A DNA stretch of 64,000 nucleotides from Verrucomicrobiales bacterium (GCA_012960505.1 DUBC01000016.1:124001-188000); one strand, 5' to 3'; shown: positions 1 to 10,028, counted from the first letter of the stretch. A program made the numbers and translations. The notes: a model not told the origin generated them from the sequence alone.

Positions 1-369
1 ACTGTCTACGAGTGGCGTTGATGCGGCTGGACTGCTCGTTGCATGAACTTTTTCAATTGGCGATTCTGGTGCTATCCTTTCCCAGAGGATTTCCCCACTT
101 TGAATATCAAAACAGAGAGTGAGAAGTTTATTTTGTCTTATGCCTGTCAGAAAAATCTTTTTTCCGAAGATGACCGGTGAAGATAAGCCTTCAGGAATTT
201 TAGTTTTCCAAGCAATATTTTCATTATTAATCTTAATTGGAGGATTAAAGCTTTTGGTTGCGATACCCGATCCGTTGGGTCCTCGGAATTGATTCCAATG
301 CTCTGCTTCTAATCTTTCGATACAAGTAAAACAAAGCAAAATCGTAAATGATAAGACTAGTTTTTTCAT
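1..369 (-). CDS. PQQ-like beta-propeller (BamB-like) protein, N-terminal part; runs off the window
   Basis: The reading frame is open from an ATG at 367-369 to the window edge, giving 123 codons with no stop. It begins with a short hydrophobic signal peptide (MKKLVLSFTILLCF...), then WNQFRGPNGSG, the hallmark opening of secreted PQQ/quinoprotein-type beta-propellers that are abundant in Planctomycetes and Verrucomicrobia. It continues with blade-like strands (ENIAWKTKIPEG, SSPVIFGKKIFLTG, LCFDIQSGEILWERI). These proteins are usually exported scaffolds or dehydrogenase-like propellers whose substrates are unknown. The C-terminal part lies outside the window, so neither the blade number nor any fused domain can be judged. 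Confidence 0.85.
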   Translation of the reverse strand, partial: MKKLVLSFTILLCFTCIERLEAEHWNQFRGPNGSGIATKSFNPPIKINNENIAWKTKIPEGLSSPVIFGKKIFLTGIRQNKLLTLCFDIQSGEILWERIAPESPIEKVHATSSPAASTPLVDS

Positions 370-441
370 AAGTTATGACATGAAAATGAAAACGATAATT
401 AGATTTTAACTGTCATGCTCATCGAGTTTATTGGTGATTAT

Positions 442-2250
442 TTAATTAATAAAGAGAGCAAAACCATGATTGGCGATTTTGTTTAGTGTGGTTTTTTCAG
501 AACCCATTGAAAAGTTCAAATCTTTTCCAAGAGTTGGCATTTTTACAGTTATGTTTGAAGTATTAAAAATGGCAACGCATACACTGTTTTTATATGTACT
601 TTTGAAAGCAATTAAGCGCTTCTTATTGTTCAGTAAAATAATCTTGAAATCACCCCGTCTCAGTGCTGCGATTTTTTTTCTGATCAGGCATAATTTCGTA
701 AAAAATTCTAATAACTTTATGTTTGGTTCGACTTTGATTTCAAGTTGGCGAGATGCTCCAAATGGTGTGGCGGATTCATTTTCATAATCTAGATCCGACC
801 AAATCATGGGTTTTCTGCAATCCGGATCATCAGCTCCCCACATTCCAACTTCATCACCATAATAAATAAAAGGAGCTCCGGGTGACATGAATTGAAAAGC
901 GATAATCTGCATTAGCTTTGCTCGATTATTGGGACTCACGGGATTGATGGAATAGTTTCTATTTTTTTTGAGATTTGCTCCATGGTCAAGTCTGTACTCT
1001 GGATTTTCAATCATGGAAGCTAATCTTTGTGTATCATGGCTTCCCAGTAGGTTTTGTAATCCCAAACACATATCGTAACCATAATCGGTATGTATCTGGC
1101 GTATCTCTTTGGTAAAATTGGAAGGGCTTAAAGAATCTTTAGACTGGTTGAAGAATTGATAAGAGGTGTCAGCGAAGCGGTAATTCATAACGGCATCAAA
1201 GGTATCCCCTTTGAGCCAGGATCTTGCATTTTTTAATTTCTTATTCTTATAATCATCCCACCATATTTCTCCTGTTAGATATGCATTAGGATTAATTGAT
1301 TTTGTCCAATGACGAAATTCTTTCCAGAAACCGATTGGAACTTCGGCAGCAACATCAAGTCTCCATCCGTCAATTCCATCTGATGGATCTCCGTCTGCGT
1401 TTGGATCCATCCAGCGCTTTATAACGGAACGGAAGTATTCCTTTACTGCGGCGATGGGGCCGGTTTCTCCATGTTTAAAAACAGGTAAATCTTTTATACC
1501 TGCCCAACCCTTATATTCAAATTCATTTTCATCAGTGTTCGGATTATCCCATTTTGTAATATCAAACCAATTAGCATAATTGCTTGAAGGGCCCTCCCGC
1601 TTTGCTATCTGCAATGCCCAGAAATTAATACCTACATGATTAAAGACTCCATCAATAATAATTTTGATATCACGTCTATGACATTCCTTAATTAACTGGA
1701 GGAATAATTTATCGGCGGATGTCCATTGCCATGTTTTAGGTGATGAGGGATCTTCATCTTTCCATATTTTTCCATCACCTTTTGGATCAGGTCCGAAGTT
1801 GTTATCAATGTGATGGAACATAGTTGCTCCATACTTATGTAGTGATGGTGACTCAAAGATAGGATTTAGATAAATTGCATTGATTCCGATTTTTTGTAAG
1901 TAATCTAGCTTGTTTACTATGCCTTGAATGTCGCCTCCATATCTTCTTCTTTGAGCATTATAATAAAAACCCATACCATTTTCAGATTCCCAAGGCTGCA
2001 TTTTATACCAATCAGATTCCCAGGGACTTATTTTCCATGATTGAATTGGTTCGTAAGGCCAAGTGCCTAATAAAGTTTCTTTGTTAGGATCATTAGTTAT
2101 GTCTCCGTTATTAAATCTTTCAGGAAAGATTTGATACCAAATGGCATCTTTACTCCATTCCGGAGGTAATCCGGATGCCATATGATTTATCATCCAAACA
2201 CTCAAGAAGAGTAAAGTGATTCGATTCATTTTATTGTGGAGATTTTCCAT
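442..2250 (-). CDS. Secreted GH13 alpha-amylase family glycoside hydrolase (neopullulanase/cyclomaltodextrinase-like)
   Basis: 602 residues with an N-terminal signal peptide. The better signal peptide begins at the second methionine (MNRITLLFLSVW, start at 2229), so 2229 is a plausible true start. The GH13 (beta/alpha)8 barrel is clear: region I DGVFNHVG at 200-207, nucleophile D299 in GWRLDV, acid/base E328 in TGEIWW, and transition-state stabiliser D406 in GSHDTQR. The conserved opening WYQIFPERF and the C-terminal beta domain are present. It should cleave alpha-1,4 (and possibly alpha-1,6) glucans or maltodextrins outside the cytoplasm. No neighbouring sugar transporter or other glucan gene is visible. 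The exact specificity within GH13 cannot be decided here. Confidence 0.92.
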   Translation of the reverse strand: MENLHNKMNRITLLFLSVWMINHMASGLPPEWSKDAIWYQIFPERFNNGDITNDPNKETLLGTWPYEPIQSWKISPWESDWYKMQPWESENGMGFYYNAQRRRYGGDIQGIVNKLDYLQKIGINAIYLNPIFESPSLHKYGATMFHHIDNNFGPDPKGDGKIWKDEDPSSPKTWQWTSADKLFLQLIKECHRRDIKIIIDGVFNHVGINFWALQIAKREGPSSNYANWFDITKWDNPNTDENEFEYKGWAGIKDLPVFKHGETGPIAAVKEYFRSVIKRWMDPNADGDPSDGIDGWRLDVAAEVPIGFWKEFRHWTKSINPNAYLTGEIWWDDYKNKKLKNARSWLKGDTFDAVMNYRFADTSYQFFNQSKDSLSPSNFTKEIRQIHTDYGYDMCLGLQNLLGSHDTQRLASMIENPEYRLDHGANLKKNRNYSINPVSPNNRAKLMQIIAFQFMSPGAPFIYYGDEVGMWGADDPDCRKPMIWSDLDYENESATPFGASRQLEIKVEPNIKLLEFFTKLCLIRKKIAALRRGDFKIILLNNKKRLIAFKSTYKNSVCVAIFNTSNITVKMPTLGKDLNFSMGSEKTTLNKIANHGFALFIN

Positions 2251-2329
2251 TATTTTATTTCTTTATTACATCTAAATAACCAACAGAATTTTGAATTTAA
2301 TAGGTAATCGCGGAAGTGGCTAGTTCCTT

Positions 2330-2352
2330 CATATGATGTATGATATCATATG
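2330..2352. promoter_or_regulatory. Inverted repeat/palindrome at the start codon of the CvfB-like gene
   Basis: CATATGAT (2330-2337) and ATCATATG (2345-2352) are perfect inverted arms around a 7-base spacer, and the right arm contains the ATG start of the next gene. A 12-bp perfect palindrome, TATGATATCATA, lies inside at 2339-2350. In RNA the arms could pair and hide the start codon; in DNA the palindrome could be an operator. The 10-mer ATGATATCAT recurs at the start of the phosphatidylserine decarboxylase gene (9111-9120). The function is not demonstrated. Confidence 0.4.
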
Positions 2353-3198
2353 TCTGAACCGCAACTCGGCTCGTATAATACTTTGCGTATTATTGAGAAT
2401 CATGAATCTGGACTATTACTTGATGGTAAGGAGTCTTTCGGATCTATTCTTTTGCCAACACGATATGTAAGAGAGGAGTTTCGGTTAGGTGATCAAGTTA
2501 AGATTTTTCTTTATTTGGATTCAGAAGATCGGCCAATAGCAACTACTGAATGTCCTTATGCAATTGTTGGTGAATTTGCATTTCTTGAGGTAATTGATTC
2601 TACCCGATCGGGTTCTTTTTTAGATTGGGGGTTGTCAAAGGATTTGCTTCTTCCTTTTGGAGAGCAGCCGAAAAGATTGAGAGTTGGCCAATCAACAGTG
2701 GTTTATATTTATGTTGATAATATTAGCAGTAGAATTGTGGCGTCTGCAAAATTAAAAAAACATGTTTCCGATACTGCTCCTGTGGGTCTTCGTGGAGGAA
2801 ATCAAGTCTCAATCATGTTAGTAGAAAAGACTGATATAGGTATTCGGTCTATTGTTAATGATAATTTTTGGGGAATAATAAAAGATGCAAATGTTAAATT
2901 ATTGCCTCCGATGGGGTCTAGAGTACAAGGATTTGTGAGCCGTGTCCGTTCTGATGGTTTGATCGATTTGAGCTTGGAACCACCGGGATATTCAAAGGTG
3001 CCTTCTGCTGCAGAGAAACTTTATGATCATCTTAAATCTACTGATGAAGGCTTTCTACCTGTGCATGATAAGAGTTCTCCCGATGAAATTAAATCATTAC
3101 TAGGGATGAGTAAGAAAGTATTTAAGCAAGCCGTCGGTGGCCTGTACAGAGACAAGAAAATTACTATTAAGAATAATGGTATCTATCTTTCCGATTAA
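2350..3198 (+). CDS. cvfB: CvfB/YitL-family S1-domain RNA-binding protein
   Basis: 282 residues. The N-terminal half holds tandem S1-like OB folds: the first is about 6-65 (GLLLDGKESFGSILLP, then LGDQVKIFLYLD), the second about 70-135 (SFLDWGLSKDLLLPF), the third about 145-210. A C-terminal winged helix (about 215-282) carries the SKKVFKQAVGGLYRDKKI motif. This order of OB folds followed by a winged helix is the CvfB architecture known from Staphylococcus and Streptococcus, where the protein binds RNA and affects expression of exported factors. It stands alone, divergent from the amylase gene and convergent with aconitase (8 bp apart). The start overlaps an inverted repeat. Confidence 0.85.
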   Translation: MSEPQLGSYNTLRIIENHESGLLLDGKESFGSILLPTRYVREEFRLGDQVKIFLYLDSEDRPIATTECPYAIVGEFAFLEVIDSTRSGSFLDWGLSKDLLLPFGEQPKRLRVGQSTVVYIYVDNISSRIVASAKLKKHVSDTAPVGLRGGNQVSIMLVEKTDIGIRSIVNDNFWGIIKDANVKLLPPMGSRVQGFVSRVRSDGLIDLSLEPPGYSKVPSAAEKLYDHLKSTDEGFLPVHDKSSPDEIKSLLGMSKKVFKQAVGGLYRDKKITIKNNGIYLSD

Positions 3199-3206
3199 TA
3201 TGCCTT

Positions 3207-5996
3207 TTAATTATTGCTTAAAATTTGTGCCAACACGTAAGGCAAAATTCCACCTGCTCTGTAGTATTCTATTTCGACTGGAGTATCTAGCCGAACAATA
3301 ACAGGAAAATCACTTTCGCTGCCATCGGGTTTGATGACGGTGAGTGTGACTTCGTGTCGGGGACTGATATTATTATTTAAGCCTTTTATAGAGAAAGTAG
3401 CATCGTGGTGCTCTGTAATAGCATCATAGTCAGTACTGCTTTTGAAATTAAGGGGAAGTACTCCCATTCCAATTAAGTTACTTCTATGAATTCTCTCAAA
3501 ACTTTTTGTAATTACTGCTTGGACTCCAAGTAAACGAGTTCCCTTTGCTGCCCAGTCACGGCTCGAACCCATGCCGTAATCTTCACCGCCAATAACAACG
3601 AGTGAAGTTTCTTCCTTTGCGTATGCCATTGCGGCATCGAATATATGTGTAGGCACTCCCGATTCAGTTGATTTTGGATTTTTTAGGTTCTCAACTTCAG
3701 ACTCTCCGAAATAAGTAGTGTATCCTCCTTCTGTCCCAGGAACCATCAGGTTCTTTATGCGAACATTGCCAAAAGTTCCTCTAGTCATGATGAGGTCATT
3801 GCCTCTACGAGAACCGAAGCTATTGAAATTAGCCTTATCTACACCTTTTCCGATAAGGTATTTACCTGCTGGGCTATCTTCCTTAATTGCTCCGGCTGGA
3901 CTAATATGATCAGTCGTTACTGAATCACCAAATATTCCAAGTGGTCGAGCAGCATTGAGATCTTTGATATCATTTAACTTTCCATCATATCCATCAAAGA
4001 AGGGAGGTAATTGAATATAAGTGCTTTCTTCATCCCATTCGTAAATGGCTCCATCCTTTCCTGAAATCTGTCCCCATTTTGGATTAGCCGATTCAAAGTC
4101 ACTATATAATTTAGAGTAAGAATCTGGGTTCAGAGCTGCAGAAATTATAGATTTTATTTCATCCTGACTTGGCCAAAGATCTTCTAAGAAAACTGGATTG
4201 CCTTCTTGGTCTGTGCCGAGTGGATCCTTTGTTAGGTCCAAATCGACTCTGCCCGCCAAAGCATATGCAACGACAAGTGGCGGACTCATTAAGAAGTTGG
4301 CTTTAATGGCGCTATGAATACGTGCTTCAAAATTTCGATTCCCTGAAAGAACACTTGCACAAACTAGATCCCCGTCCTTTATGGCCGCATCTATTTTTGG
4401 ATGTAGAGGTCCTGCGTTCCCAATACATGTGGTGCATCCGTATCCGACAGTTTGGAATCCCAGTTCATCTAGCTCTTTTTGTAGTCCGGTCGCTTCTAGG
4501 TATTCTGTAACTACTCTTGATCCTGGCCCTAAGGATGATTTCACATAAGGCGCCACTTTGAGACCTTTTTCATTAGCTCTTTTTGCTACTAATCCAGCTG
4601 CTAGCATTACACTTGGATTGCTGGTATTTGTGCAACTTGTGATAGCGGCAATAAGTATTGATCCGTGACTGATTTCGGTGTGAGTGTCAATTGCTGTTAT
4701 TGATTCGCCTTCAATGAGTGGGTTATCGAATTCGCCTGCGGGTGTTTCTAGATGGATTTTTACTTTGCTGTTACGGGTTTTTTCATTAAGGCCAAAGCCT
4801 CCCTCTGAGACTGAAAGAGTGAATAACTCATTAAATCTATTTTCTAAAGAAGGTACTTCTATTCGATCCTGTGGTCGCTTAGGTCCTGATACGGCTGGTA
4901 CCACAGTTTCAAGGTCTAATTCCAATTCCTCAGTATAGTCTATTTCATCTTTATTTGGAATACCAAACAGTCCTTGTGATTGATAATAATTTCTAACAGT
5001 TTCGCATAGAGAATTGCTTCGACCTGTTCCTTGTAAATAATTAATGGTTTCTTCATCAACAGGAAAGAAGCCCATCGTCGCTCCGTATTCAGGAGCCATA
5101 TTTGCAATAGTTGCCCTATCTGGTAATGATAGGTCCTTGGCTCCCTGACCAAAGAATTCAACGAATTTTCCAACTACCCCATGTTCTCTGAGCATTTGAG
5201 TTATTTTCAGAGTTAAATCTGTTGCAGTGACGCCATTCTTTAATGATCCGCGCAAATGAACTCCAATAACTTCTGGGACTAGAAATGTTATTGGTTGTCC
5301 TAACATCCCAGCTTCAGCTTCAATGCCGCCGACTCCCCAGCCGACGACTCCGACCCCGTTAATCATTGTGGTATGTGAATCTGTTCCGACGAGTGTATCT
5401 GGGTAATATGTGTCTTCTTTGTTAAGTATTCCCTTTGCAAGAAATTCCAGATTCACTTGATGGACAATGCCAATTCCTGGAGGAACAACAGAAAAAGTTT
5501 CAAATGCCTGCTGTCCCCATTTAAGAAATTCATACCGTTCACGGTTTCTTATGAATTCAATTTCCATGTTTCGATCAAGAGCGGCCTGGCTTCCTGCGAA
5601 GTCTACCTGAACCGAATGATCAATGACTAGGTCCACGGGGACTAACGGTTCAACAGATTTCGGGTTTGATCCTTGTGTGACTGCGGCATCTCGCATTGCT
5701 GCAATGTCCACGAGCAGAGGGACTCCAGTGAAGTCCTGTAATACTATCCTGGAAACGGTAAAAGGAATTTCGTAAGAGCCAGGTGATTTTGCATTCCAGT
5801 TTGCAAGATTCCTTACATCTTCTTCAGTTACTTTTTCCCCATCGCAATTTCTTAAAACGGACTCGAGAACGATACGAATTGAAATGGGGAGGCGATCCAG
5901 ATTAGGAGCGATTCCTGAATCTTTAAGGGATGGCAATGAATAGAGGGTGCCTTCTTTGTTATCTCCGGTTTGGAACGTTCTTAGATGATCTATCAT
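3207..5996 (-). CDS. acnA: Aconitate hydratase A
   Basis: 929 residues, the expected size for the AcnA/IRP1-type aconitase. It isomerises citrate to isocitrate in the TCA cycle using a [4Fe-4S] cluster. The cluster ligands are visible: C455 in [12 protein letters not shown], and C521 and C524 in [13 protein letters not shown]. Substrate-binding segments [14 protein letters not shown] (about 203-216) and [13 protein letters not shown] in the C-terminal swivel domain are intact. It is transcribed alone on the minus strand, with a 155-bp gap to the divergent ABC transporter genes. Cytoplasmic; a 2-methylisocitrate role cannot be excluded, but no methylcitrate-cycle genes are nearby. Confidence 0.98.
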   Translation of the reverse strand: MIDHLRTFQTGDNKEGTLYSLPSLKDSGIAPNLDRLPISIRIVLESVLRNCDGEKVTEEDVRNLANWNAKSPGSYEIPFTVSRIVLQDFTGVPLLVDIAAMRDAAVTQGSNPKSVEPLVPVDLVIDHSVQVDFAGSQAALDRNMEIEFIRNRERYEFLKWGQQAFETFSVVPPGIGIVHQVNLEFLAKGILNKEDTYYPDTLVGTDSHTTMINGVGVVGWGVGGIEAEAGMLGQPITFLVPEVIGVHLRGSLKNGVTATDLTLKITQMLREHGVVGKFVEFFGQGAKDLSLPDRATIANMAPEYGATMGFFPVDEETINYLQGTGRSNSLCETVRNYYQSQGLFGIPNKDEIDYTEELELDLETVVPAVSGPKRPQDRIEVPSLENRFNELFTLSVSEGGFGLNEKTRNSKVKIHLETPAGEFDNPLIEGESITAIDTHTEISHGSILIAAITSCTNTSNPSVMLAAGLVAKRANEKGLKVAPYVKSSLGPGSRVVTEYLEATGLQKELDELGFQTVGYGCTTCIGNAGPLHPKIDAAIKDGDLVCASVLSGNRNFEARIHSAIKANFLMSPPLVVAYALAGRVDLDLTKDPLGTDQEGNPVFLEDLWPSQDEIKSIISAALNPDSYSKLYSDFESANPKWGQISGKDGAIYEWDEESTYIQLPPFFDGYDGKLNDIKDLNAARPLGIFGDSVTTDHISPAGAIKEDSPAGKYLIGKGVDKANFNSFGSRRGNDLIMTRGTFGNVRIKNLMVPGTEGGYTTYFGESEVENLKNPKSTESGVPTHIFDAAMAYAKEETSLVVIGGEDYGMGSSRDWAAKGTRLLGVQAVITKSFERIHRSNLIGMGVLPLNFKSSTDYDAITEHHDATFSIKGLNNNISPRHEVTLTVIKPDGSESDFPVIVRLDTPVEIEYYRAGGILPYVLAQILSNN

Positions 5997-6151
5997 AGTG
6001 CAGATGAATATAGAATTTGGGGCTTCTATATTAGTTTCCTATTTGCTTTCGGCAAGTCATCAACAGGGGTTGCTGTGGATTAATCGCATTTTTTTATCAG
6101 ATAATCTCTCAGTTGCCTTGAGATTGCTTATTTGGCATACTATTTTTTCTT

Positions 6152-6745
6152 GTGTTAAAGGTTGATCAACTTCAGTTCCTTGATTGGCATGCTTTGAGTT
6201 TGAATGTTAATTCGGGACATTGCTTGGGATTAATGGGCCGGTCAGGTTCTGGTAAAACTTTACTTTTGAGAGCCATTGCTGATCTTGATGTGAATGAGGG
6301 TAAAGTTAGTCTTAATGGGCTATTTAGAGATGATGTGTCTGGTCCGGAGTGGAGAAAAAAGGTTGGTCTATTGACATCCGAATCTAAGTGGTGGCATGAA
6401 TCAGTTGGTCAGCATTTTAAATCTTCAGCATTAAACCTTTTAAGCGACTTGGGGTTCCCCGATGAATCGGTGCTGAGCTGGAAGGTTTCAAGGCTTTCTT
6501 CTGGTGAAAAGCAGAGATTGGCTCTTGCTCGACTTCTTTCAAGTTCACCGGATGCCCTTTTGCTTGATGAGCCTACTGCTAATCTTGATTCTGATTCAGT
6601 GTCCTTAGTAGAAAATGTTATTCATAGGTATAGGAAAGAGCACTCAGTTCCTGTGATCTGGGTAGCTCATGATGAATTACAGATGAACCGTGTGTCAGAT
6701 ATTAAGATGTCTATGAATGAAAAACAATTAGAAGAGCACATATGA
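6152..6745 (+). CDS. fetA: ABC transporter ATP-binding protein, FetA (YbbL)-like
   Basis: 197 residues from a GTG start at 6152. Walker A GRSGSGKT at 29-36, ABC signature LSSGEKQ at 115-121, Walker B ALLLDE at 135-140 and the H-loop histidine at 173 are all present. It is somewhat shorter than Escherichia coli FetA, mainly at the C-terminus. The stop overlaps the next gene's start by 4 bp (ATGA), so the two are translationally coupled and form one transporter. The FetA assignment rests chiefly on the FetB-type partner. In E. coli this system is linked to iron export and peroxide resistance; the substrate here is inferred only. Confidence 0.85.
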   Translation: MLKVDQLQFLDWHALSLNVNSGHCLGLMGRSGSGKTLLLRAIADLDVNEGKVSLNGLFRDDVSGPEWRKKVGLLTSESKWWHESVGQHFKSSALNLLSDLGFPDESVLSWKVSRLSSGEKQRLALARLLSSSPDALLLDEPTANLDSDSVSLVENVIHRYRKEHSVPVIWVAHDELQMNRVSDIKMSMNEKQLEEHI

Positions 6746-7548
6746 TAATTAGTGACATTGTCAGCCTTCCAACTGAGAGAATTTCTTTGGCGTGTGTTTT
6801 GATCATGATTCTTGCTCTTACGACATGGAGAGCAGATTTAAGATTGGCGAGACCTCTTCTAATTGCCTCGTTACGTTTAATAATACAGTTATCACTTGTA
6901 GGATTGATTCTTGAATATGTATTTGAAATTAATAACCTTCTGCTAGTGACTTTGATTGCTTTGGTAATGTTGCTTGTAGCAGGAAGAGAAGTATCTGTTA
7001 GGCAGAAGTATCGAGTGAGCGGACGATGGGGTTATGGGATTGGTACGTGTTCGATGTTTGTTTCATCTTTCACAGTTTCTATTTTTGGATTGGCTGCAAT
7101 TATCCGTGCTGAAAGTTGGTGGGATCCTAGATATTCGATACCAGTTTTGGGTATGTTATTGGGTAATACGATGACAGCAGTCGCCTTAAGTTTAGATAGA
7201 TTTACGACTTATGTTTGGGAAGGCCGTGAAACAATAGAGGCGAAGCTTATGTTGGGACATAGTTCCCAAGAAGCCTTAAAAATGATTTTACGTGATTCTC
7301 TTCGAGCTGGCTTGATGCCTGTAATTAATTCGATGGCGATTGCCGGTATTGTTAGTTTTCCAGGTATGATGACTGGGCAGATTCTCGCAGGAAATTCTCC
7401 TGTTGATGCAGTCCGTTATCAAATTGTTATATGGTTATTAATTGCTGTTGGATGTGGCTTCGGGAGCATGTTAGTTGTTCAAATGGCCTCAAAAAGGGTC
7501 TTTGATGAGAGGGAAAGATTAAGAACCGATAGGATATATAAGGTGTAA
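6742..7548 (+). CDS. fetB: ABC transporter permease, FetB (YbbM/UPF0014) family
   Basis: 268 residues with about seven hydrophobic segments. Family-typical stretches are LRLIIQLSLVGLILEYVF near 50, VLGMLLGNTMTAVALSLDR near 145, and PVINSMAIAGIVSFPGMMTGQI near 200. UPF0014/FetB proteins are inner-membrane permeases that work with a separate ATPase, here the coupled upstream gene. The known E. coli pair exports iron. No other metal gene adjoins the pair, so substrate specificity is inferred from the family. The C-terminus ends with a basic cytoplasmic tail. Confidence 0.9.
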   Translation: MIISDIVSLPTERISLACVLIMILALTTWRADLRLARPLLIASLRLIIQLSLVGLILEYVFEINNLLLVTLIALVMLLVAGREVSVRQKYRVSGRWGYGIGTCSMFVSSFTVSIFGLAAIIRAESWWDPRYSIPVLGMLLGNTMTAVALSLDRFTTYVWEGRETIEAKLMLGHSSQEALKMILRDSLRAGLMPVINSMAIAGIVSFPGMMTGQILAGNSPVDAVRYQIVIWLLIAVGCGFGSMLVVQMASKRVFDERERLRTDRIYKV

Positions 7549-7561
7549 TGGCCTTTGTTTA

Positions 7562-8800
7562 TTAGATCTTAAAATAAAAAGTAGCGTAACTGGTGGCTTC
7601 TAATTCTTCTGCTCGCATACGTTTATTGCGTGCATGTTTTCCCCAGCTTTCCATGAATATTACCTCCCCTGTTTTTTTGTTAAAACCGGTAATTACAGAA
7701 GCGTGGCCAGGTGCATCCTTTGAGATTGGCCAGGTGAGCCGATCATTAGATGTCGATTCTGGAAGTTTGATGCCTTGAGCGGCAGCACTATGCAATAGAT
7801 TTCGTTCATAACTGTACCGGCGCCAAACTACAATGGGAAAACCTTTTTCTAAATATTTTTGAGCCCTTTCAAAATCAAAGCTCCGTCCTCTTTGTAGAAC
7901 AGCATTGCTTTCTTCTGCGGCGGCGCGGTAAAGGTCAAGCATTTTGGATCCTTTTGCAGTGTCAATGTAACGAAATTTTGCTCCTGCTGCTAAAGCATCA
8001 GTTCCTAGCCTAAGTCCTAAATAATGAGTAGCCATTCCGAGAGTGCTAATGGCGCAGTACGGTCTTTGTCCCTGACGAAACATTGGAATTCCATTTATTT
8101 TAATGTCACCACTTTCCTGCATCTGTACATTTTGTTGAAGTTCTTTTCTTCGTTCTCTTTTGATTAGTTTGGAAGTTCCTGAGCTTAGATAGGTTTTGCT
8201 CACGTCGGCACTCCTCATAATGATCAAACAGATGTTTTGCTCGTTCTTTGCTGAGACTCGAAAAGTTAACTCTCCAAATTTATAATCGTTATAATTATTA
8301 CGGAGGAAATCTGTTTGTCCCACGAAGGAATCTTTTGGTGTGCTTTTGGTGTACTTATAGAGCGCCTTGTTAATTGTGGATTCGATGAGTTCGTAAGTTT
8401 TTTTAAATTCTCTTTTCAGCGATTTAATGTCCTGAATTTTATTGTTTATTTTTCTTCGGTTAAAAAATTTTCCTGAATCCAAGTACAAAATCGAAATAGA
8501 TTTGAGTTTCCCTTTTTCTTCATTTGCATAAACAGAACTCGAGTGTTGACCAAAGATTATTGGATTTACATTTAGGATTTTGACTTCATCCCCATCAAGT
8601 GAGGGTATGGATTTCCAAGTTCCAGGTAACTTGTTGTTAATCCATACGGAAGCAGCAATCAGATTTTCTGTGTAGTCTTCATTAATAGTTCTTGGTTCAA
8701 AAGTTGCTCCAAATAAATTACCTCCAAAATTTTGAGGTATTGCCAAGCAAGTAAGTGAACAGCTAAGATAAGAAACTATCGATATTGCTAAGAACTTCAT
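7562..8800 (-). CDS. Secreted C39-like (papain-fold) cysteine peptidase domain protein
   Basis: I place the start at 8800, where a strong signal peptide begins (MKFLAISIVSYLSCSLTCLA, 412 residues in total). The open frame extends upstream to 8947, but that extension (49 codons, basic and non-hydrophobic) would bury the signal. The C-terminal 160 residues form a C39-like domain: a Gln-x-x-x-Cys pattern in GQRPYCAISTLGM (catalytic Cys 249 in mature-start numbering), then histidine 366 in PGHASVITGF, and a MESWGKH segment supplying the third position. The N-terminal 230 residues are a beta-rich region I do not recognise. Probably periplasmic or exported; the substrate is unknown. Confidence 0.75.
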   Translation of the reverse strand: MKFLAISIVSYLSCSLTCLAIPQNFGGNLFGATFEPRTINEDYTENLIAASVWINNKLPGTWKSIPSLDGDEVKILNVNPIIFGQHSSSVYANEEKGKLKSISILYLDSGKFFNRRKINNKIQDIKSLKREFKKTYELIESTINKALYKYTKSTPKDSFVGQTDFLRNNYNDYKFGELTFRVSAKNEQNICLIIMRSADVSKTYLSSGTSKLIKRERRKELQQNVQMQESGDIKINGIPMFRQGQRPYCAISTLGMATHYLGLRLGTDALAAGAKFRYIDTAKGSKMLDLYRAAAEESNAVLQRGRSFDFERAQKYLEKGFPIVVWRRYSYERNLLHSAAAQGIKLPESTSNDRLTWPISKDAPGHASVITGFNKKTGEVIFMESWGKHARNKRMRAEELEATSYATFYFKI

Positions 8801-9118
8801 TGTCTTTAAATTAAATACATCTTTTCTTGGTGTTGAGCAAGAGTCCAAAAGGTATGCGAAGGATTGAAAAGGTATTCTTTTTATAGGCTTTGGCATGCGG
8901 TTTGCTAAGTAATATAACATAGAGTGAGAGGATATCCGCTGGGGCATATTTTCTTTTTTGCAATCTAAGCCTGACTTTTAGAGTTTTAATCAGGTATTTG
9001 TGAAATTTATGTCCTGGCGGATTTTTTATAGTGAATTCTATGGGTAAGAGGGATTTGTTATCAGCATGTCTAGTTAAGGATCAATTGCGTGAACTGTTAG
9101 CTGAACGATAATGATATC
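8801..9118. other. 318-bp intergenic region between divergent peptidase and psd genes
   Basis: No convincing gene. It should hold the promoters of both divergent neighbours. A 23-codon open frame (ATG at 9040, stop ending at 9111) ends just before psd and could be a leader peptide, but nothing beyond the open frame supports it. The perfect palindrome ATGATATCAT (9111-9120) abuts and overlaps the psd start. No tRNA or RNA structure was recognised. Confidence 0.5.
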
Positions 9119-9120
9119 AT
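9111..9120. promoter_or_regulatory. 10-bp palindrome overlapping the psd start codon
   Basis: ATGATATCAT is a perfect palindrome; the psd ATG begins at 9119 inside it. The identical 10-mer sits at 2340-2349 immediately before the CvfB-like start. It could be an operator shared by the two genes, but the shorter core TGATATCAT also occurs inside coding sequence (near 3965 and 36417), so coincidence is a serious alternative. Confidence 0.3.
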
Positions 9121-10018
9121 GCCATCGAATGAATCAGTTCAATATTACAATCGATATTCAAGAAAGGTTGAAACTGAGGCTATTTATGGTGAGAAATACT
9201 TAAAATTTATTTATGGTAATCCGATTGGTAAACTTGCGCTTTGGGCAGCCGTAAAGCGCGCATGGTTTTCAAGTTGGTATGGAAAGCGGATGAATAGTCC
9301 AGATTCGGTTAAGAAGATTTTACCTTTCATTGAATGTTATGGATTAGATTCTGATGATTTCCTACTTAACGTAGATGAATTCAAATGCTTCGATGATTTT
9401 TTCAGTAGAAAGCTGAAACCTTCAAAAAGACCAATAGAACCTTCAAGTGAAATTGTTGTGTTTCCAGCGGATGGACGCCATTTAGCAATTAATAATATTT
9501 CCATAGACCAACCTCTATGGGCTAAGGGCCAGAGGTTAAAAATTGAAAAGTTGTTGGGTGGGCACAAGATCGCAGAACGCTATGAAGGTGGTTCGGTATT
9601 GGTTTCTAGATTATGCCCTACTGATTATCACCGGTTTCACTTTCCGTGTGATGGCAAAGCATCATCTTCATTTCCAATAAATGGTTTTTTGTATTCTGTG
9701 AACCCGATAGCTCTTAAGAGAAATATTTCCTATTTGTCGCATAATAGGCGATTTATAACTGAGCTTGATTCAGATGACTTTGGAAGTATTTCGTTAGTCG
9801 AAATTGGGGCAACCTGTGTTGGAGGAATTAAACAAATTTATGATATTGGACAGGTTAGAAAAGGTTCTGAGAAGGGATGGTTCCATTTCGGTGGATCCAT
9901 GACCATGATATTCTTTGAGAAGGGAAGGATCATTTTTTCAGAGGACCTCTTTGAGAATGGAAAGATAGGGCGTGAGGTCTATGGCAGGATGGGGGATCAT
10001 TGTGCTAAGGCCATGTGA
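9119..10018 (+). CDS. psd: Phosphatidylserine decarboxylase proenzyme
   Basis: 299 residues. The enzyme decarboxylates phosphatidylserine to phosphatidylethanolamine at the membrane. Family marks: the aspartate of the PADGR motif (D118), the LCPTDYHRFHFPCDG block (165-179) with the catalytic histidine, and FGGSM (257-261). Cleavage before S260 would generate the pyruvoyl prosthetic group and separate a large beta from a small alpha chain. The GGS cleavage site, in place of the LGST of gamma-proteobacteria, resembles the Chlamydia/Clostridium branch, which fits a PVC host. No pssA (phosphatidylserine synthase) gene is adjacent. Confidence 0.95.
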   Translation: MPSNESVQYYNRYSRKVETEAIYGEKYLKFIYGNPIGKLALWAAVKRAWFSSWYGKRMNSPDSVKKILPFIECYGLDSDDFLLNVDEFKCFDDFFSRKLKPSKRPIEPSSEIVVFPADGRHLAINNISIDQPLWAKGQRLKIEKLLGGHKIAERYEGGSVLVSRLCPTDYHRFHFPCDGKASSSFPINGFLYSVNPIALKRNISYLSHNRRFITELDSDDFGSISLVEIGATCVGGIKQIYDIGQVRKGSEKGWFHFGGSMTMIFFEKGRIIFSEDLFENGKIGREVYGRMGDHCAKAM

Positions 10019-10028
10019 TATGGCCGCA

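Noticed and set aside
470-787. 105-codon plus-strand frame opposite the GH13 gene
   Set aside because: Lies entirely inside the well-supported amylase gene on the other strand, with no domain or leader of its own.
8801-8947. Upstream extension of the C39-like peptidase gene to 8947
   Set aside because: It would place the signal peptide 49 residues inside the protein; 8800 gives a normal exported N-terminus.
9040-9111. 23-codon ORF upstream of psd
   Set aside because: Too short to judge, with no clear ribosome site or recognisable peptide; kept only as a note in the intergenic entry.
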